Assembly (NCBI RefSeq): GCF_014652475.1
Contig: NZ_BMYW01000006.1
Location: 119,398-183,397, forward strand
Origin: Vogesella alkaliphila
Lineage (GTDB): Bacteria > Pseudomonadota > Gammaproteobacteria > Burkholderiales > Chromobacteriaceae
DNA length: 64,000 nt
Direction of reading: 5' to 3'
In this document: positions 1 through 8,360 of the stretch, piece by piece
Numbering within the stretch: the first letter of the stretch is position 1
Layout: each line of letters begins with the position of its first letter
Made by a program: the position numbers and the translations under genes
Notes under the pieces: model-generated
What the model was told of the DNA's origin: nothing
Seen by the model: the letters and a program-made list of their open reading frames with translations, nothing else
Database searches by the model: none

Positions 1-8
1 TACCTGCA

Positions 9-2012
9 TCAAGTGCGCGGCTTGCGGCCAACCTTGGGCGGGCCGCCGCGTTTTGGCGGCGTGATGTGGGTCGGCTTGTGCGCCGGCTTGCGCTGCTGGC
101 GGTGACGGGTGTTCTGCACCTGCAGCAAGGCGTCGATCTTCTCCGACGTCGACTGCATCAGGCTTTGCGCCAGTTCGCCGTGCGGGAAGGTTTCCGGCAT
201 GCGGTAGCTGAGCCAGGCGTAGGCGGAGTACAGCTTGCAGGTGTCCTCGAGGAACTGCAGCTCGTTGCGGCCGCCACGGCCTTCCATGCGCAGCAGCGAC
301 GCCTGTTTGCCCCGGGCGCGGCACTCGGCCCAGTCCTGCAGCGCGTGTTCCAGCATCGCGATCTTGGTCGAGACCGGGCACAGGCTGAACAGGAAGCGGT
401 CTTCCAGCGGCAGGGGCAGCGTGTCCAGCCACTTGGCCTTCTCGATCTGGTCGCTGAGGTTGGCCGGCAGGAAGAACTCGTCGTGCACGTTGATGTGCTT
501 GGCGAACAGTTCCAGCAGCGCCTGCAGCCGCTCCTGGCCGCTGGCCTCGGCGATCTGCTGCAGGTAGGACAGGTTGGGCGCCACGTAGAAACCGGTACTC
601 GGCAGCGGCTCCAGCTTTTGCTGCAGCAAGGCGGCGATCACCTTGTGCGTCTTGCCGTCGAAGCCGGCGACGTAGCCGGTCTCGTGCTGGCCGAAACGGC
701 CGGCGCGGCCGGCGATCTGCTTGGCCAGCGCGGCGGCGATGGTGCCTTCGGCGTAGCCGTCCCACTTGCTGGAGGTGGTGAAGATCACGCGCCGCGCCGG
801 GGTGTTCAGGCCCATACCGATGGCGTCGGTGCCGACCACCACCTGCGTCTCGCCGTCGATGAAGCGCTCGGCCTGCGCCTGGCGCACTTCCGGCGACAGG
901 TTGCCGTAGATCGCCGACACGCTCAGGCCCTGCGCGATGGCCTGGTCGCGCCAGTTCAGCACCTCGCGGCGCGAGAAGGCGATCAGCACGTCGCCGGTGC
1001 GCAGGTTTTTCAGGCTGCCCAGCGGCGCCTTTTCCATTTCCAACGGCGACTTGCGCTGCAGCTCGCGGATTTCCAGCGTGCCGCCGACGCGCTTGACCAG
1101 CGACTGGATCGCCTCCTTGGCTTCCAGCGCGCCGAGCAGGTACACCGTCTGCGCCGGCACGCCGCACACCGCCGCCGTCCACGCCGCGCCGCGATCCGGG
1201 TCGTCCAGCAGCTGGATTTCGTCGATCACCGCCACGTCCACCTCACGGTTGGGGTTGAGCATTTCCACGGTGCTGGCCACGTGGCTGGCGTACGGGTGCA
1301 GCTTGCGCTGCTCGCCGGTGATCAGACTGACCGCGACATTGGCACCCAGCAGGCGCTGGTAGTTTTCCATCGCCAGCAGCCGCAGCGGCGCGAGGTAGAC
1401 GCCGGTTTTCGCCTGCGCCAGGTGCTCCATCGCGGCGTGGGTCTTGCCGGAGTTGGTCGGTCCCAGCACCGCGATGAAGTGGCGCTGCATGCCGGCGGCG
1501 AGGGTGAACGACTCCGGGTACAGCGACAGGTTGATCGCGTTGCGGGTCTTCTCCGCCTGGCTGGCGGCGGCGCGGGTCGCCACCAGTGCCGCGATGCGGT
1601 CCAGCGCCAGCTCGCAGCGCAGCCGCGCCAGCTCGTACTTGGCCTGCAGCGCGTTGAGCGCGCTTTGCGGATCGACGCGGTGCTCATTCGCCAGCGTCAT
1701 CACCTGGCCGGCGCAGCGCAGCAGCTGCGCCTCGAGGCGTTCGCGCGCCTCGTCGTTCCAGCGCAGCCGGACCAGCGCCAGCCGTTCGGCGGCGTCGAGC
1801 TTGCGCCACTTGCCGGTTTTGCCGAGGAAGCCAGCGTCCGGCACCAGGTGGTAAGGCACGGTGCGCTTGCCGACCTTGATCTGCCCCTGTACCGAGACGG
1901 CGTAGCTGCCCTCGGTGGTCACCAGCGTGGCGTGGTACTGCTGCAGATAGGCGTTCAGCGCGCCGATGGCGTCTTCGGACGCGGTGTCGGGGACAATCGT
2001 GGGTTCGGTCAT
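9..2012 (-). CDS. SUV3-like superfamily 2 ATP-dependent RNA helicase
   Basis: Predicted ATP-dependent RNA helicase of the Suv3/SUPV3L1 type, about 667 residues, cytoplasmic. Walker A is GPTNSGKT near residue 185. The Walker B/DExx motif is VIDEIQLLDD some 80 residues later. Motif VI is QIAGRAGRFG, followed by a Suv3-like C-terminal domain and a basic tail ending KVGRKPRT. The chosen ATG begins MTEPTIV; an in-frame upstream ATG at 2087 would add 25 residues that look like non-coding sequence. In mitochondria Suv3 unwinds RNA for the degradosome, and a role in RNA turnover here is inferred from family only. The last codons contain one copy of the dispersed AAGGTTGGCCGCAA word (22-35). Confidence 0.82.
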   Translation of the reverse strand: MTEPTIVPDTASEDAIGALNAYLQQYHATLVTTEGSYAVSVQGQIKVGKRTVPYHLVPDAGFLGKTGKWRKLDAAERLALVRLRWNDEARERLEAQLLRCAGQVMTLANEHRVDPQSALNALQAKYELARLRCELALDRIAALVATRAAASQAEKTRNAINLSLYPESFTLAAGMQRHFIAVLGPTNSGKTHAAMEHLAQAKTGVYLAPLRLLAMENYQRLLGANVAVSLITGEQRKLHPYASHVASTVEMLNPNREVDVAVIDEIQLLDDPDRGAAWTAAVCGVPAQTVYLLGALEAKEAIQSLVKRVGGTLEIRELQRKSPLEMEKAPLGSLKNLRTGDVLIAFSRREVLNWRDQAIAQGLSVSAIYGNLSPEVRQAQAERFIDGETQVVVGTDAIGMGLNTPARRVIFTTSSKWDGYAEGTIAAALAKQIAGRAGRFGQHETGYVAGFDGKTHKVIAALLQQKLEPLPSTGFYVAPNLSYLQQIAEASGQERLQALLELFAKHINVHDEFFLPANLSDQIEKAKWLDTLPLPLEDRFLFSLCPVSTKIAMLEHALQDWAECRARGKQASLLRMEGRGGRNELQFLEDTCKLYSAYAWLSYRMPETFPHGELAQSLMQSTSEKIDALLQVQNTRHRQQRKPAHKPTHITPPKRGGPPKVGRKPRT

Positions 2013-2138
2013 GGGTATCCGTCGGGGGGAAAAACAGCGCGCGATGCGCCGGATGGCAAGGGCGGACGAGGCGCCGCCGGCAAACAAAAACCGCCTGCGG
2101 GCTGCGCGCAGTCCGTCAGGCGGCGTGTTCCGGCGCGA

Positions 2139-2801
2139 TCAGTTCTGGCCGCAGCAGGCCTTGTACTTCTTGCCGCTGCCGCACGGGCACGGATCGTTGC
2201 GGCCAACCTTGTCGCCTTCACGGCGCATGGTCACCGGCGCCTGCTCCTTGGCGCGCCAGTAGGCGTACACCGCCAGCACCGCCTCGTCCAGCTCGCTCTT
2301 GAAGCTTTCCAGCTCGGCGGCGGTGAATTCCATCATCGCCGGCTCGTCGCCGTCGGCATCGAACATGCCGCCCAGCGCCATCACCGGCATCAGCAGCTCT
2401 TCGAAGCCCTCGTCGTCGGCGGCCTCGAACCAGTCGGTCGGCACCACGTCCAGCGCGTACATGAAGGCGTTGCACCACGGGCGGAAGTCCGGCGCCTCGC
2501 CCTCTTCCTCGCTATACAGCGTCAGTTCCGGCAGGTCGCCGTCGGCCAGCGCCTCGGCGGCGGCGTCGTAGTACTTCTGCAGCAGCGCCTTGATTTCGGC
2601 TTCGCTGTCGGCGCTTTCAAAGGCCGGCGCATCGCCGAGCACGTCTTCCAGCCAGTCGTCGATGGTGAGCTTGTCCGGGCCGCACGCCAGCGCGCAGAAG
2701 AAGCCCTGCACTTCGTCCGGGCGCATGGTGGTGCCGGCCTGCGACAGCGGGGTCAGCAGCGTTTCCAGACGCGCCAGGTCTGTTTCATTGAAATCGGTCA
2801 T
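2139..2801 (-). CDS. YecA/UPF0149 family protein with C-terminal SEC-C zinc motif
   Basis: 220-residue acidic protein. The first ~170 residues match the UPF0149 (YgfB/YecA) fold: [16 protein letters not shown], then [10 protein letters not shown]. The last ~22 residues are a SEC-C motif, [19 protein letters not shown], which in SecA binds zinc and contacts SecB or ribosomes. Function of the family is unsettled. The start ATG is preceded by a GGAG ribosome site about 8 bases upstream. The codons for KVGRN ahead of the zinc motif carry a copy of the dispersed word (2197-2210). The gene stands alone, 126 bases from the helicase start and followed upstream by the bfd terminator. Confidence 0.85.
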   Translation of the reverse strand: MTDFNETDLARLETLLTPLSQAGTTMRPDEVQGFFCALACGPDKLTIDDWLEDVLGDAPAFESADSEAEIKALLQKYYDAAAEALADGDLPELTLYSEEEGEAPDFRPWCNAFMYALDVVPTDWFEAADDEGFEELLMPVMALGGMFDADGDEPAMMEFTAAELESFKSELDEAVLAVYAYWRAKEQAPVTMRREGDKVGRNDPCPCGSGKKYKACCGQN

Positions 2802-2881
2802 GTTCGTTCTCCGTCAGGTTTGGCGCGCATTGTACGCGTGTTCCCCGGTGCTGGCAGCAGGCGTGCTGTTTTCAGGATAGC

Positions 2882-2909
2882 AAAAAGCCCGTCAGGTGCT
2901 TGACGGGCT
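2882..2909 (-). terminator. Rho-independent terminator of bfd
   Basis: Read on the minus strand: AGCCCGTCA, six-base loop, TGACGGGCT, then five T. It lies 27 bases past the bfd stop codon. The 9-bp stem is perfect. Confidence 0.85.
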
Positions 2910-2935
2910 GTGGCGACTGCGGGAGATTGCCGGGC

Positions 2936-3130
2936 TCAGGCGGCGGCCAGTTCCGGCTCGCTGATCTGCAGCAGCGTCTGCTTGCGGATCTGGTTGGCCT
3001 GGCAGGCACAGCTGCCGCACTCGGTGGCGACCTTCAGTTCGCGCGCCAGATCGCTCATGCGCGTGGCACCATTGCAAACGGCGGCGCGGATATCGCGATC
3101 GGTTACTCCGTGGCAAAGGCAGACGTACAT
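2936..3130 (-). CDS. bfd: Bacterioferritin-associated ferredoxin
   Basis: 64-residue [2Fe-2S] protein that passes electrons to bacterioferritin to release stored iron as Fe(II). Four cysteines in the Bfd spacing are visible: C4 and C6 in MYVCLCHGVTD, and the pair in ATECGSCACQA around residues 37-42. Length matches the family. The gene is monocistronic, with its own terminator. A Fur-like box at 3176-3196 lies 46-66 bases upstream of the start, as expected for a gene induced by iron starvation. The two bfr genes it would serve are 3.3 kb away at 6394-7346. Confidence 0.93.
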   Translation of the reverse strand: MYVCLCHGVTDRDIRAAVCNGATRMSDLARELKVATECGSCACQANQIRKQTLLQISEPELAAA

Positions 3131-3175
3131 GGCATGAATCCTGAATAAGAATTGATCTTGATTACCATACTAGAA

Positions 3176-3196
3176 GACAATGATAACGATTGTCAA
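3176..3196. promoter_or_regulatory. Candidate Fur box between bfd and nudJ
   Basis: AATGATAACGATTGTCA lies inside an AT-rich island. It resembles the repeated GATAAT/NATWAT pattern of Fur sites and sits upstream of the minus-strand bfd. The divergent nudJ start is 22 bases on the other side, so either gene could be affected. Assignment is by eye. Confidence 0.55.
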
Positions 3197-3217
3197 TTGA
3201 GGAAAGGCAAATCCGCG

Positions 3218-3679
3218 ATGAGCAGCCCGCAATGGAAACCGAATACCACAGTCGCCGCCATCATCGAGCGCGACGGCCGCTTCCTGATGGTGCGCGAGCA
3301 GACCGACGACGGCGTCCGCCTCAACCAGCCGGCCGGCCATCTGGAGTACGGCGAAACCCTGCTGCAGGCGGTGGTGCGCGAAGCGCGCGAGGAAACCGCC
3401 CACACCTTCACGCCGCGGGCGCTGGTCGGCATCTATCTGGCGGACAAGGCCGGCAGCGACATCACCTATCTGCGCTTCGCCTTCTGCGGTGACGCCGGCG
3501 CGTACGACCCGGCGCAGCGGCTGGACGACGGCATCCTCGCCGCGGAATGGCTGAGCGCGGACGAGATCATGGCCAGCGCGGCGCTATGGCGCAGCCCGCT
3601 GGTGGGGCGCTGCCTGCAGGACTACCTTGCCGGCCAGCGCGCCAGCCTCGACCTGATCCATCACCACTTGCCGGGCTGA
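3218..3679 (+). CDS. nudJ: NUDIX hydrolase, NudJ-like phosphatase
   Basis: 153 residues from MSSPQWKP, the same length as E. coli NudJ. The Nudix box is present as GHLEYGETLLQAVV followed by REAREET (Gx5Ex7REUxEE), around residues 41-61. It coordinates Mg and hydrolyses nucleoside di/triphosphates or thiamin precursor pyrophosphates. Start chosen for a GAGGAAAGG ribosome site at 3199-3207; a 22-residue upstream extension is possible but runs through the Fur-like box. It is the first gene of a tight run nudJ - exported protein - mnmA. nudJ also neighbours mnmA in E. coli. Confidence 0.85.
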   Translation: MSSPQWKPNTTVAAIIERDGRFLMVREQTDDGVRLNQPAGHLEYGETLLQAVVREAREETAHTFTPRALVGIYLADKAGSDITYLRFAFCGDAGAYDPAQRLDDGILAAEWLSADEIMASAALWRSPLVGRCLQDYLAGQRASLDLIHHHLPG

Positions 3680-3682
3680 GCG

Positions 3683-4234
3683 GTGAGACCCCTCGTGCGC
3701 TGGCTGTCGATTGCGCTGCTCGCGGCGCTGCCGGCCGTGGCCGCCGGTGCGGAGGAACTGACGCTCTGTTACCATTACGGCTGCGATCGCAACCGCCGCA
3801 TTGAAGTGGACGACACTGCCCAGATATGGTTTAGACAGCGGCTGGATGATGCGGTCGACGCCACCGCCGAGCGCGCAGCGCTGCAGGACATCGTGTTGTC
3901 GTATTACCAGCGCGCGGCGCGCGAGGCGCCGATCGCCAGCGACCGCGGCGGCAATCACGAGGATGCGACCAACGTTGGCCGCATGGATTGTCTCGATCAC
4001 AGCCATAATGTGCTGGTGCTGCTGCAATTGCTGGCCGACAAGGGCTGGCTGCGCCACCACCAGCTGCTGGGCCAGGTACATCGTGCACCGCTGCTGTTCG
4101 ACCATCACGCGGCGGTGGCCGTGCGCGACGTGACATCAGGCCAGGATTGGGTGATCGACAGCTGGTTCCGGGATTTCGGGGCACCGCCGGTGGTGGTGCC
4201 TCTTGCTATTTGGAAGGAAGGATTTTCTCCGTGA
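3683..4234 (+). CDS. Exported protein, possible transglutaminase-like cysteine peptidase
   Basis: 183 residues with a GTG start three bases after the nudJ stop. A signal peptide is clear ([23 protein letters not shown]), so the product is periplasmic or surface-bound. The family is not recognised. Three segments resemble a transglutaminase-like Cys-His-Asp triad in order: [15 protein letters not shown] near residue 100, FDHHAAVAV near 138, and WVIDSWF near 153. This fold assignment is inference from spacing. The stop codon overlaps the mnmA GTG start (GTGA), implying translational coupling. ATNVGR near residue 95 encodes a copy of the dispersed word (3971-3982). Confidence 0.6.
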   Translation: MRPLVRWLSIALLAALPAVAAGAEELTLCYHYGCDRNRRIEVDDTAQIWFRQRLDDAVDATAERAALQDIVLSYYQRAAREAPIASDRGGNHEDATNVGRMDCLDHSHNVLVLLQLLADKGWLRHHQLLGQVHRAPLLFDHHAAVAVRDVTSGQDWVIDSWFRDFGAPPVVVPLAIWKEGFSP

Positions 4235-5307
4235 CGGGTAAAAAACGTATTGTCGTCGGCATGTCCGGCGGCGTGGATTCGTCGGTCACCGCCTGGCTGC
4301 TGAAGCAGCAGGGCCACGAAGTGATCGGCGTGTTCATGCAGAACTGGGAAGACGACAACGACGACGAATACTGCTCCATCAAGCAGGACGCGCTGGACGC
4401 GATGAGCGTGGCCGACATCGTCGGCATCGACATGGAGATCGTCAACTTCGCCAAGGAGTACAAGGACCGCGTGTTCTCCTACTTCCTGAAGGAGTACTCC
4501 GCCGGCCGCACCCCGAACCCGGACGTGCTGTGCAACGCCGAGATCAAGTTCAAGGCCTTCCTCGATTACGCGCTGGAACTGGGTGCCGACTTCATCGCCA
4601 CCGGCCACTACGCGCGCAAGCTGGAACAGGACGGCGTGCACTACCTGATGAAGGGCGTCGACCACACCAAGGACCAGAGCTACTTCCTGTACCGCCTGCA
4701 ACAGCACCAGCTGGCAAAGGCACTGTTCCCGCTGGGCGACATCCACAAGACCGAGGTGCGCCGTCTGGCCGAGGAAGCCGGACTGCCGACTGCCGCCAAG
4801 AAGGACTCCACCGGCATCTGCTTCATCGGCGAGCGCCCGTTCCGCGAGTTCCTGCAGCGCTACCTGCCGACCAAGCCGGGCGAAATGATCACCCCGGACG
4901 GCAAGGTGGTGGGCGAGCACGTCGGGCTGATGTTCTACACCCTGGGCCAGCGCAAGGGCCTGAATATCGGCGGCAACAAGGACGGCAACGGCGAACCGTG
5001 GTTCGTCGCCGGCAAGGACATTCCCGGCAACAAGCTGATCGTGGTGCAGGGTCACGACCACCCGCTGTTGCTGAAATCGACACTGGCAATGGACGATCTG
5101 TCGTGGACGCTGCCGCAGCCGCCGGCCGCCGGCGACTACGCCGCCAAGAACCGCTACCGCATGACCGACGCGCCGTGCAGCCTGTCGCCCATCGTCGACG
5201 GCCGTGCCACCCTCACCTTCCGCGACAAGCAGTGGGCGGTCACCCCCGGCCAGTCGGCGGTGCTGTACGACGGCGACATCTGCCTGGGCGGCGGCATCAT
5301 CCAGTAA
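4231..5307 (+). CDS. mnmA: tRNA-specific 2-thiouridylase MnmA
   Basis: 358 residues. Installs sulfur at C2 of the wobble uridine (U34) of Lys, Glu and Gln tRNAs, using ATP and persulfide relayed from IscS/Tus proteins. The PP-loop GMSGGVDSS is at residues 10-18. The catalytic cysteine of VLCNAEIKF (near residue 97) and the second cysteine of [10 protein letters not shown] (near 195) are present. The C terminus ends [15 protein letters not shown] as in the family. The GTG start at 4231 overlaps the preceding stop and has the ribosome site GGAAGGAAGGA at 4212-4222. A longer ATG reading from 4147 would duplicate the upstream gene and is rejected. Confidence 0.96.
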   Translation: MTGKKRIVVGMSGGVDSSVTAWLLKQQGHEVIGVFMQNWEDDNDDEYCSIKQDALDAMSVADIVGIDMEIVNFAKEYKDRVFSYFLKEYSAGRTPNPDVLCNAEIKFKAFLDYALELGADFIATGHYARKLEQDGVHYLMKGVDHTKDQSYFLYRLQQHQLAKALFPLGDIHKTEVRRLAEEAGLPTAAKKDSTGICFIGERPFREFLQRYLPTKPGEMITPDGKVVGEHVGLMFYTLGQRKGLNIGGNKDGNGEPWFVAGKDIPGNKLIVVQGHDHPLLLKSTLAMDDLSWTLPQPPAAGDYAAKNRYRMTDAPCSLSPIVDGRATLTFRDKQWAVTPGQSAVLYDGDICLGGGIIQ

Positions 5308-5317
5308 GAGCCACTAA

Positions 5318-5423
5318 CAAACCCCTGATCCTGCGTTGCGCCTCCTTGCCGTACGACTGGTACTGTCTGCGTCGGCGCGCCTTGGCTCAGGCGCTCTGCG
5401 AGGTTTTTTTAGCGACGCTAAGC
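5318..5423 (+). repeat. About 100-nt dispersed 3' repeat, copy A
   Basis: Begins 11 bases after the mnmA stop. It is clearly homologous to the reverse complement of 32981-33086. A stretch of about 30 bases (CTGATCCTGCGTTGCGCCTC onward to CCGTAC) is identical, and about 80 percent of the rest matches, including GGCGCGCCTTG, GCGAGGTTT and GCTAAGCC. Both copies lie just after a stop codon and in the same orientation as the preceding gene. Non-coding; identity unknown. Confidence 0.8.
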
Positions 5424-5430
5424 CCGGCCC

Positions 5431-5450
5431 TGCGGCCAACGTTGGCCGCA
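5431..5450. repeat. Inverted pair of the dispersed word (20-bp perfect palindrome)
   Basis: TGCGGCCAAC immediately followed by its reverse complement GTTGGCCGCA, giving a perfect 10-bp stem. It lies between the copy-A repeat and the mnmA/FMN-reductase terminator. The right half continues into the full 14-base word (5438-5451). Confidence 0.9.
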
Positions 5451-5456
5451 ACGACG

Positions 5457-5487
5457 ACACCCCGCCGCGGCGGGGTGTTTTGCTTTT
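5457..5487. terminator. Bidirectional terminator between mnmA and the FMN reductase
   Basis: A perfect palindrome at 5457-5478, ACACCCCGCCG and its complement, followed by TTTTGCTTTT on the plus strand. It separates two convergent genes; the minus side lacks a T run, so efficiency toward the reductase is uncertain. Confidence 0.75.
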
Positions 5488-5502
5488 GTGCCGTCGCGTG
5501 AC

Positions 5503-6048
5503 TCAGCCTTTCAGCTGCAGATGCCAGGCCTGCAAGGCCGCCAGCAGCAGGCGGATCTTCTCCTGGATTGCGGTGTCCACCAGATTGCCGTCGCCGTCAA
5601 AGGAGGTGCTGAACGCGTTGGCGAATACTTCCGGCTGGTTCAGGATGTGCAGGTTGAGGAACACGCCGCTCTGGCGCAGGTGGTGCTGCGCGCGCGAGCT
5701 GCCCATGCCGCCGGCCGCACCCATGATCGCCGCCGGCTTGCCGCTGAGCAGCGCGTTACCCGGCTCGCGCGACGCCCAGTCCAGCGCGTTTTTCAGCGCC
5801 GGCGCCATCGAGTAGTTGTACTCCGGACACACCAGCAGCAAGGCGTCGGCGTCGGCAAACTGCTGCAACAGCGTCACCACCGATGCCGGCTTGACCGTGA
5901 TGTCGGCATTGTAGAACGGCACCTCCGACAGATCGGCCACCGCGATCTGCATGCCCCCCGGCGCATTGGCCACCGCGTAACGCATCAGGCCCTTGTTGGT
6001 GGATTTCTGGCGCAAGCTGCCACATACGGCAAGTACATTGAGACTCAT
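5503..6048 (-). CDS. NAD(P)H-dependent FMN reductase family protein
   Basis: 181 residues from MSLNVLAVCGSLR. Flavodoxin-like FMN reductase of the ChrR/SsuE/azoreductase type. It reduces FMN, quinones or chromate with NAD(P)H in the cytoplasm; substrate not determinable. The phosphate-binding loop is CGSLRQKSTNKG near residue 7, and the flavin motif PEYNYSMAPALKNALDW is near residue 75. Start chosen for a GGGGAG ribosome site; an upstream in-frame ATG adds 10 residues. It is isolated between a terminator and the long AT-rich region before bfr. Confidence 0.85.
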   Translation of the reverse strand: MSLNVLAVCGSLRQKSTNKGLMRYAVANAPGGMQIAVADLSEVPFYNADITVKPASVVTLLQQFADADALLLVCPEYNYSMAPALKNALDWASREPGNALLSGKPAAIMGAAGGMGSSRAQHHLRQSGVFLNLHILNQPEVFANAFSTSFDGDGNLVDTAIQEKIRLLLAALQAWHLQLKG

Positions 6049-6393
6049 CTGCTCACTCCCCGGCAAGAAATTGGACATGGTTTTACCGGTATAGGCGCCG
6101 CGTCATGAAATTGCGACTACTGCATGTCATGATCCGCCGCCATGCTGCTACGCCTGACGGGTCGATGCCCAAGCGCATCGATGGCCAGATAAAACTGATT
6201 TTCAGTTGATTTACACCCATTACGAAAATGGTTAATTGACGCCCGAGAATAAACGCCCCCGGCAAGGCTTGATTATTAAAAGAAATATTCGCCAGAGAAT
6301 AATCCATCATTTTCAAAATTGATTAATACCTTGCCCTTACCCGATATTGAATTAAAATATATCAATACGATTTATGACGAAGGAGCACCTCCC
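6049..6393. promoter_or_regulatory. AT-rich intergenic region carrying the bfr promoter
   Basis: 345 bases without a gene. The half nearest bfr (about 6190-6390) is strikingly AT-rich against a GC-rich genome, with runs such as GATATTGAATTAAAATATAT. It ends in an AAGGAG ribosome site at 6380. It probably holds the bfr promoter, and iron-dependent control is plausible, but I could not settle on a single -35/-10 or Fur site. Confidence 0.5.
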
Positions 6394-6864
6394 ATGCAAG
6401 GCGACAAAGCCGTAATCAAGGCGCTCAACACCGTGCTGTGCAACGAGCTGACCGCCATCAACCAGTTTTTCCTGCACGCCCGCATGTGCAAGAACTGGGG
6501 ACTGAACGGCCTCAACAAGCACTTCTACCACCAGTCGATCAAGGCGATGAAACGCGCCGACGAGCTGATCGAGCGCATCCTGTTCCTGGAAGGCCTGCCC
6601 AACCTGCAGCAGCTGGGCAAGCTGATGATCGGCGAGAATGTCGAGGAAATGCTGGCCTGTGACATTGCCTTGGTCAGCGGCCACATCGGCGAGCTGCGCA
6701 AGAGCATCACCCTCAGCGAAAAAGCGGAAGACTACGTTACCCGCGAAGAGCTGACCGAGCTGCTGGAAGCGGAAGAGGAATACGTGGACTGGCTGGAAAC
6801 CCAGCAAACCCTGATCAAGGACGTTGGCCTCGCCAACTACCTGCAATCGCAAATGGAAGACTGA
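6394..6864 (+). CDS. bfr: Bacterioferritin subunit with degenerate ferroxidase centre
   Basis: 156 residues, normal Bfr length, colinear with E. coli Bfr numbering. The heme ligand Met52 is kept (IKAMKRAD). Of the six dinuclear iron ligands only E18 and E127 remain: E51 is Ala, H54 is Arg, E94 is Val and H130 is Tyr. It therefore probably cannot oxidise iron alone and would assemble with the intact subunit encoded 11 bases downstream, giving a mixed 24-mer. Neisseria species also have two bfr genes. Start chosen at MQGDKAV, with AAGGAG nine bases upstream. Confidence 0.93.
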   Translation: MQGDKAVIKALNTVLCNELTAINQFFLHARMCKNWGLNGLNKHFYHQSIKAMKRADELIERILFLEGLPNLQQLGKLMIGENVEEMLACDIALVSGHIGELRKSITLSEKAEDYVTREELTELLEAEEEYVDWLETQQTLIKDVGLANYLQSQMED

Positions 6865-6875
6865 GGAGCGGCACC

Positions 6876-7346
6876 ATGCAAGGCAGCAAGAAAATCATCG
6901 ACGCCCTGAATACCCTGCTGACGGCAGAAATGACCTCGGTTGACCAGTACTTCATCCACAGCGAAATGTACGGCAACTGGGGCTACGGCAAACTGTACGA
7001 GCGCCTGCACCACGAGCGCGACGAGGAAATGGGCCACGCCAAGATGCTGATCGAGCGCATCCTGTTCCTCGACGGCGTGCCGGACATCGCCCCGCGCGGC
7101 AAGCTGCGCATCGGCAAGGACGTGCCGACCATGCTGGCCAACGACCTGGAAACGGAATACGAAGTCGCCGCCGCCCTGAAAAAGGCCATCGTGCTGGCGG
7201 AGAAGGAACACGACTTCGTCACCCGCAGCATCCTGACCAAGCTGCTGGACGACACCGAAGTCGACCACGCGCACTGGCTGGAGCAACAGCTGGGCCTGAT
7301 CAAGTCCATGGGGCTCAACAACTACCTGCAATCGCAAGCCAGCTGA
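6876..7346 (+). CDS. bfr: Bacterioferritin, catalytically intact subunit
   Basis: 156 residues. Stores iron as a ferric mineral after oxidising Fe(II) at a dinuclear site. All ligands are visible: E18, E51 and H54 in DEEMGHAK, E94 in LETEYEV, and the E-x-x-H pair in TEVDHAHW, shifted by one residue. Heme ligand Met52 is also present. It is the second gene of a two-gene operon, 11 bases after the degenerate paralogue, with a GAGGAG-type ribosome site, and is followed by a strong terminator. Confidence 0.95.
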   Translation: MQGSKKIIDALNTLLTAEMTSVDQYFIHSEMYGNWGYGKLYERLHHERDEEMGHAKMLIERILFLDGVPDIAPRGKLRIGKDVPTMLANDLETEYEVAAALKKAIVLAEKEHDFVTRSILTKLLDDTEVDHAHWLEQQLGLIKSMGLNNYLQSQAS

Positions 7347-7362
7347 TCGCACGACGTCTCGC

Positions 7363-7409
7363 GGCCCTGCCAGCCACCGTCAGCGGTGGCTGGCAGGGCC
7401 TGTTTTTTT
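7363..7409 (+). terminator. Rho-independent terminator of the bfr operon
   Basis: A 17-bp perfect stem (GGCCCTGCCAGCCACCG and complement) with loop TCAG, followed by TGTTTTTTT. It lies 16 bases past the second bfr stop. Confidence 0.95.
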
Positions 7410-7577
7410 GGCCCGCGCCATCCCCAGCCGCGGCAACAAGCGCTAGAATTGCGCGATCGTGCCCGGCGGTCGCGCGAACCATCGCCACCGCGCGCACTCT
7501 AACCCCCTCGTAACCGAATAAACGCCCCCTGCACCCTGATGAATGGCTGCAGGCTTGCCCATTGCCACAGGACGACC

Positions 7578-8273
7578 ATGGCCGCAGCAAAGAAGAACAA
7601 CCAGCTCCTCGAGCTGATCATCAACATCGTGATTCCCTCGCTGGTCCTGATGAAGCTCAGCACGGAACAGTATCTCGGCACCGCCAACGCGCTGCTGCTG
7701 GCCTTGGCCTTTCCGCTGGGCTGGGGGCTGTACGACCTGCTGCGCAACCGCAAGACCAACTTCATTGCCATCCTCGGCCTGGTCAGCATCCTGCTCACCG
7801 GCGGCATCGGCCTGCTGCACCTGGACGCGCAGTGGCTGGCGGTGAAGGAAGCCGCCATTCCCGGCCTGATCGGCATTGCGGTGCTGGCCTCGACCCGCAC
7901 CCGCTACCCGCTGATCAAGACCGTGCTCTACACCCCGGCGGTGATCGACGTCGCCAAGGTGCAGCAACACCTGGAACAGCGCGGCAACACCCGCCAGTTC
8001 GAGGCGCGCCTGCTGAAGGCGACCTACCTGCTCAGCGCCACCTTCTTCTTTTCCTCGGTGATGAACTACGTGCTGGCGAAGTGGATCGTCACCAGCCCGT
8101 CCGGCACCGAAGCCTTCAACGAGGAGCTGGGCCGCATGACACTGCTGAGCTACCCGATGATCGCCATCCCGTCGCTGCTGATGATGATGGCGGTGCTGTA
8201 CTACATCTCGCGCGGCATGCGCGAGCTGGCCGGACTCAGCTTTACCGAGGCGCTGCGCCAGGATTTGACCTGA
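7578..8273 (+). CDS. Inner-membrane protein, VC0807-like
   Basis: 231 residues from MAAAKKNNQLLEL with an AGGA site upstream. About six hydrophobic segments are visible, for example NIVIPSLVLM, ALLLALAFPLGWGLYDLL, FIAILGLVSILLTGGIGLL, PGLIGIAVLAS, FFFSSVMNYVLA and PMIAIPSLLMMMAVLYYIS. The pattern, with LGWGLYDLL then RTRYPLIKT, resembles the uncharacterised VC0807 family. No catalytic motif is seen. It is monocistronic and ends at a bidirectional terminator shared with the diguanylate cyclase. Confidence 0.7.
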   Translation: MAAAKKNNQLLELIINIVIPSLVLMKLSTEQYLGTANALLLALAFPLGWGLYDLLRNRKTNFIAILGLVSILLTGGIGLLHLDAQWLAVKEAAIPGLIGIAVLASTRTRYPLIKTVLYTPAVIDVAKVQQHLEQRGNTRQFEARLLKATYLLSATFFFSSVMNYVLAKWIVTSPSGTEAFNEELGRMTLLSYPMIAIPSLLMMMAVLYYISRGMRELAGLSFTEALRQDLT

Positions 8274-8293
8274 CCGCCGCGGCACCCGCCAGC

Positions 8294-8325
8294 AAAACGC
8301 CCGTCACCTCCGTGACGGGCGTTTT
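8294..8325. terminator. Bidirectional terminator
   Basis: AAAACGCCCGTCAC, CTC-containing loop, GTGACGGGCGTTTT. Flanking A and T runs allow termination in both directions between the VC0807-like gene (plus) and the diguanylate cyclase (minus). Confidence 0.9.
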
Positions 8326-8360
8326 GCCATGGTGCGGCGCTCAGATCCGTTCGGCGTGGA

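Noticed and set aside
66-2903. 945-residue open frame on the plus strand
   Set aside because: It is antisense to the helicase and YecA genes, runs through their terminator-free gap, and its low-complexity Arg/Gln/Leu composition is typical of a GC-rich antisense frame.
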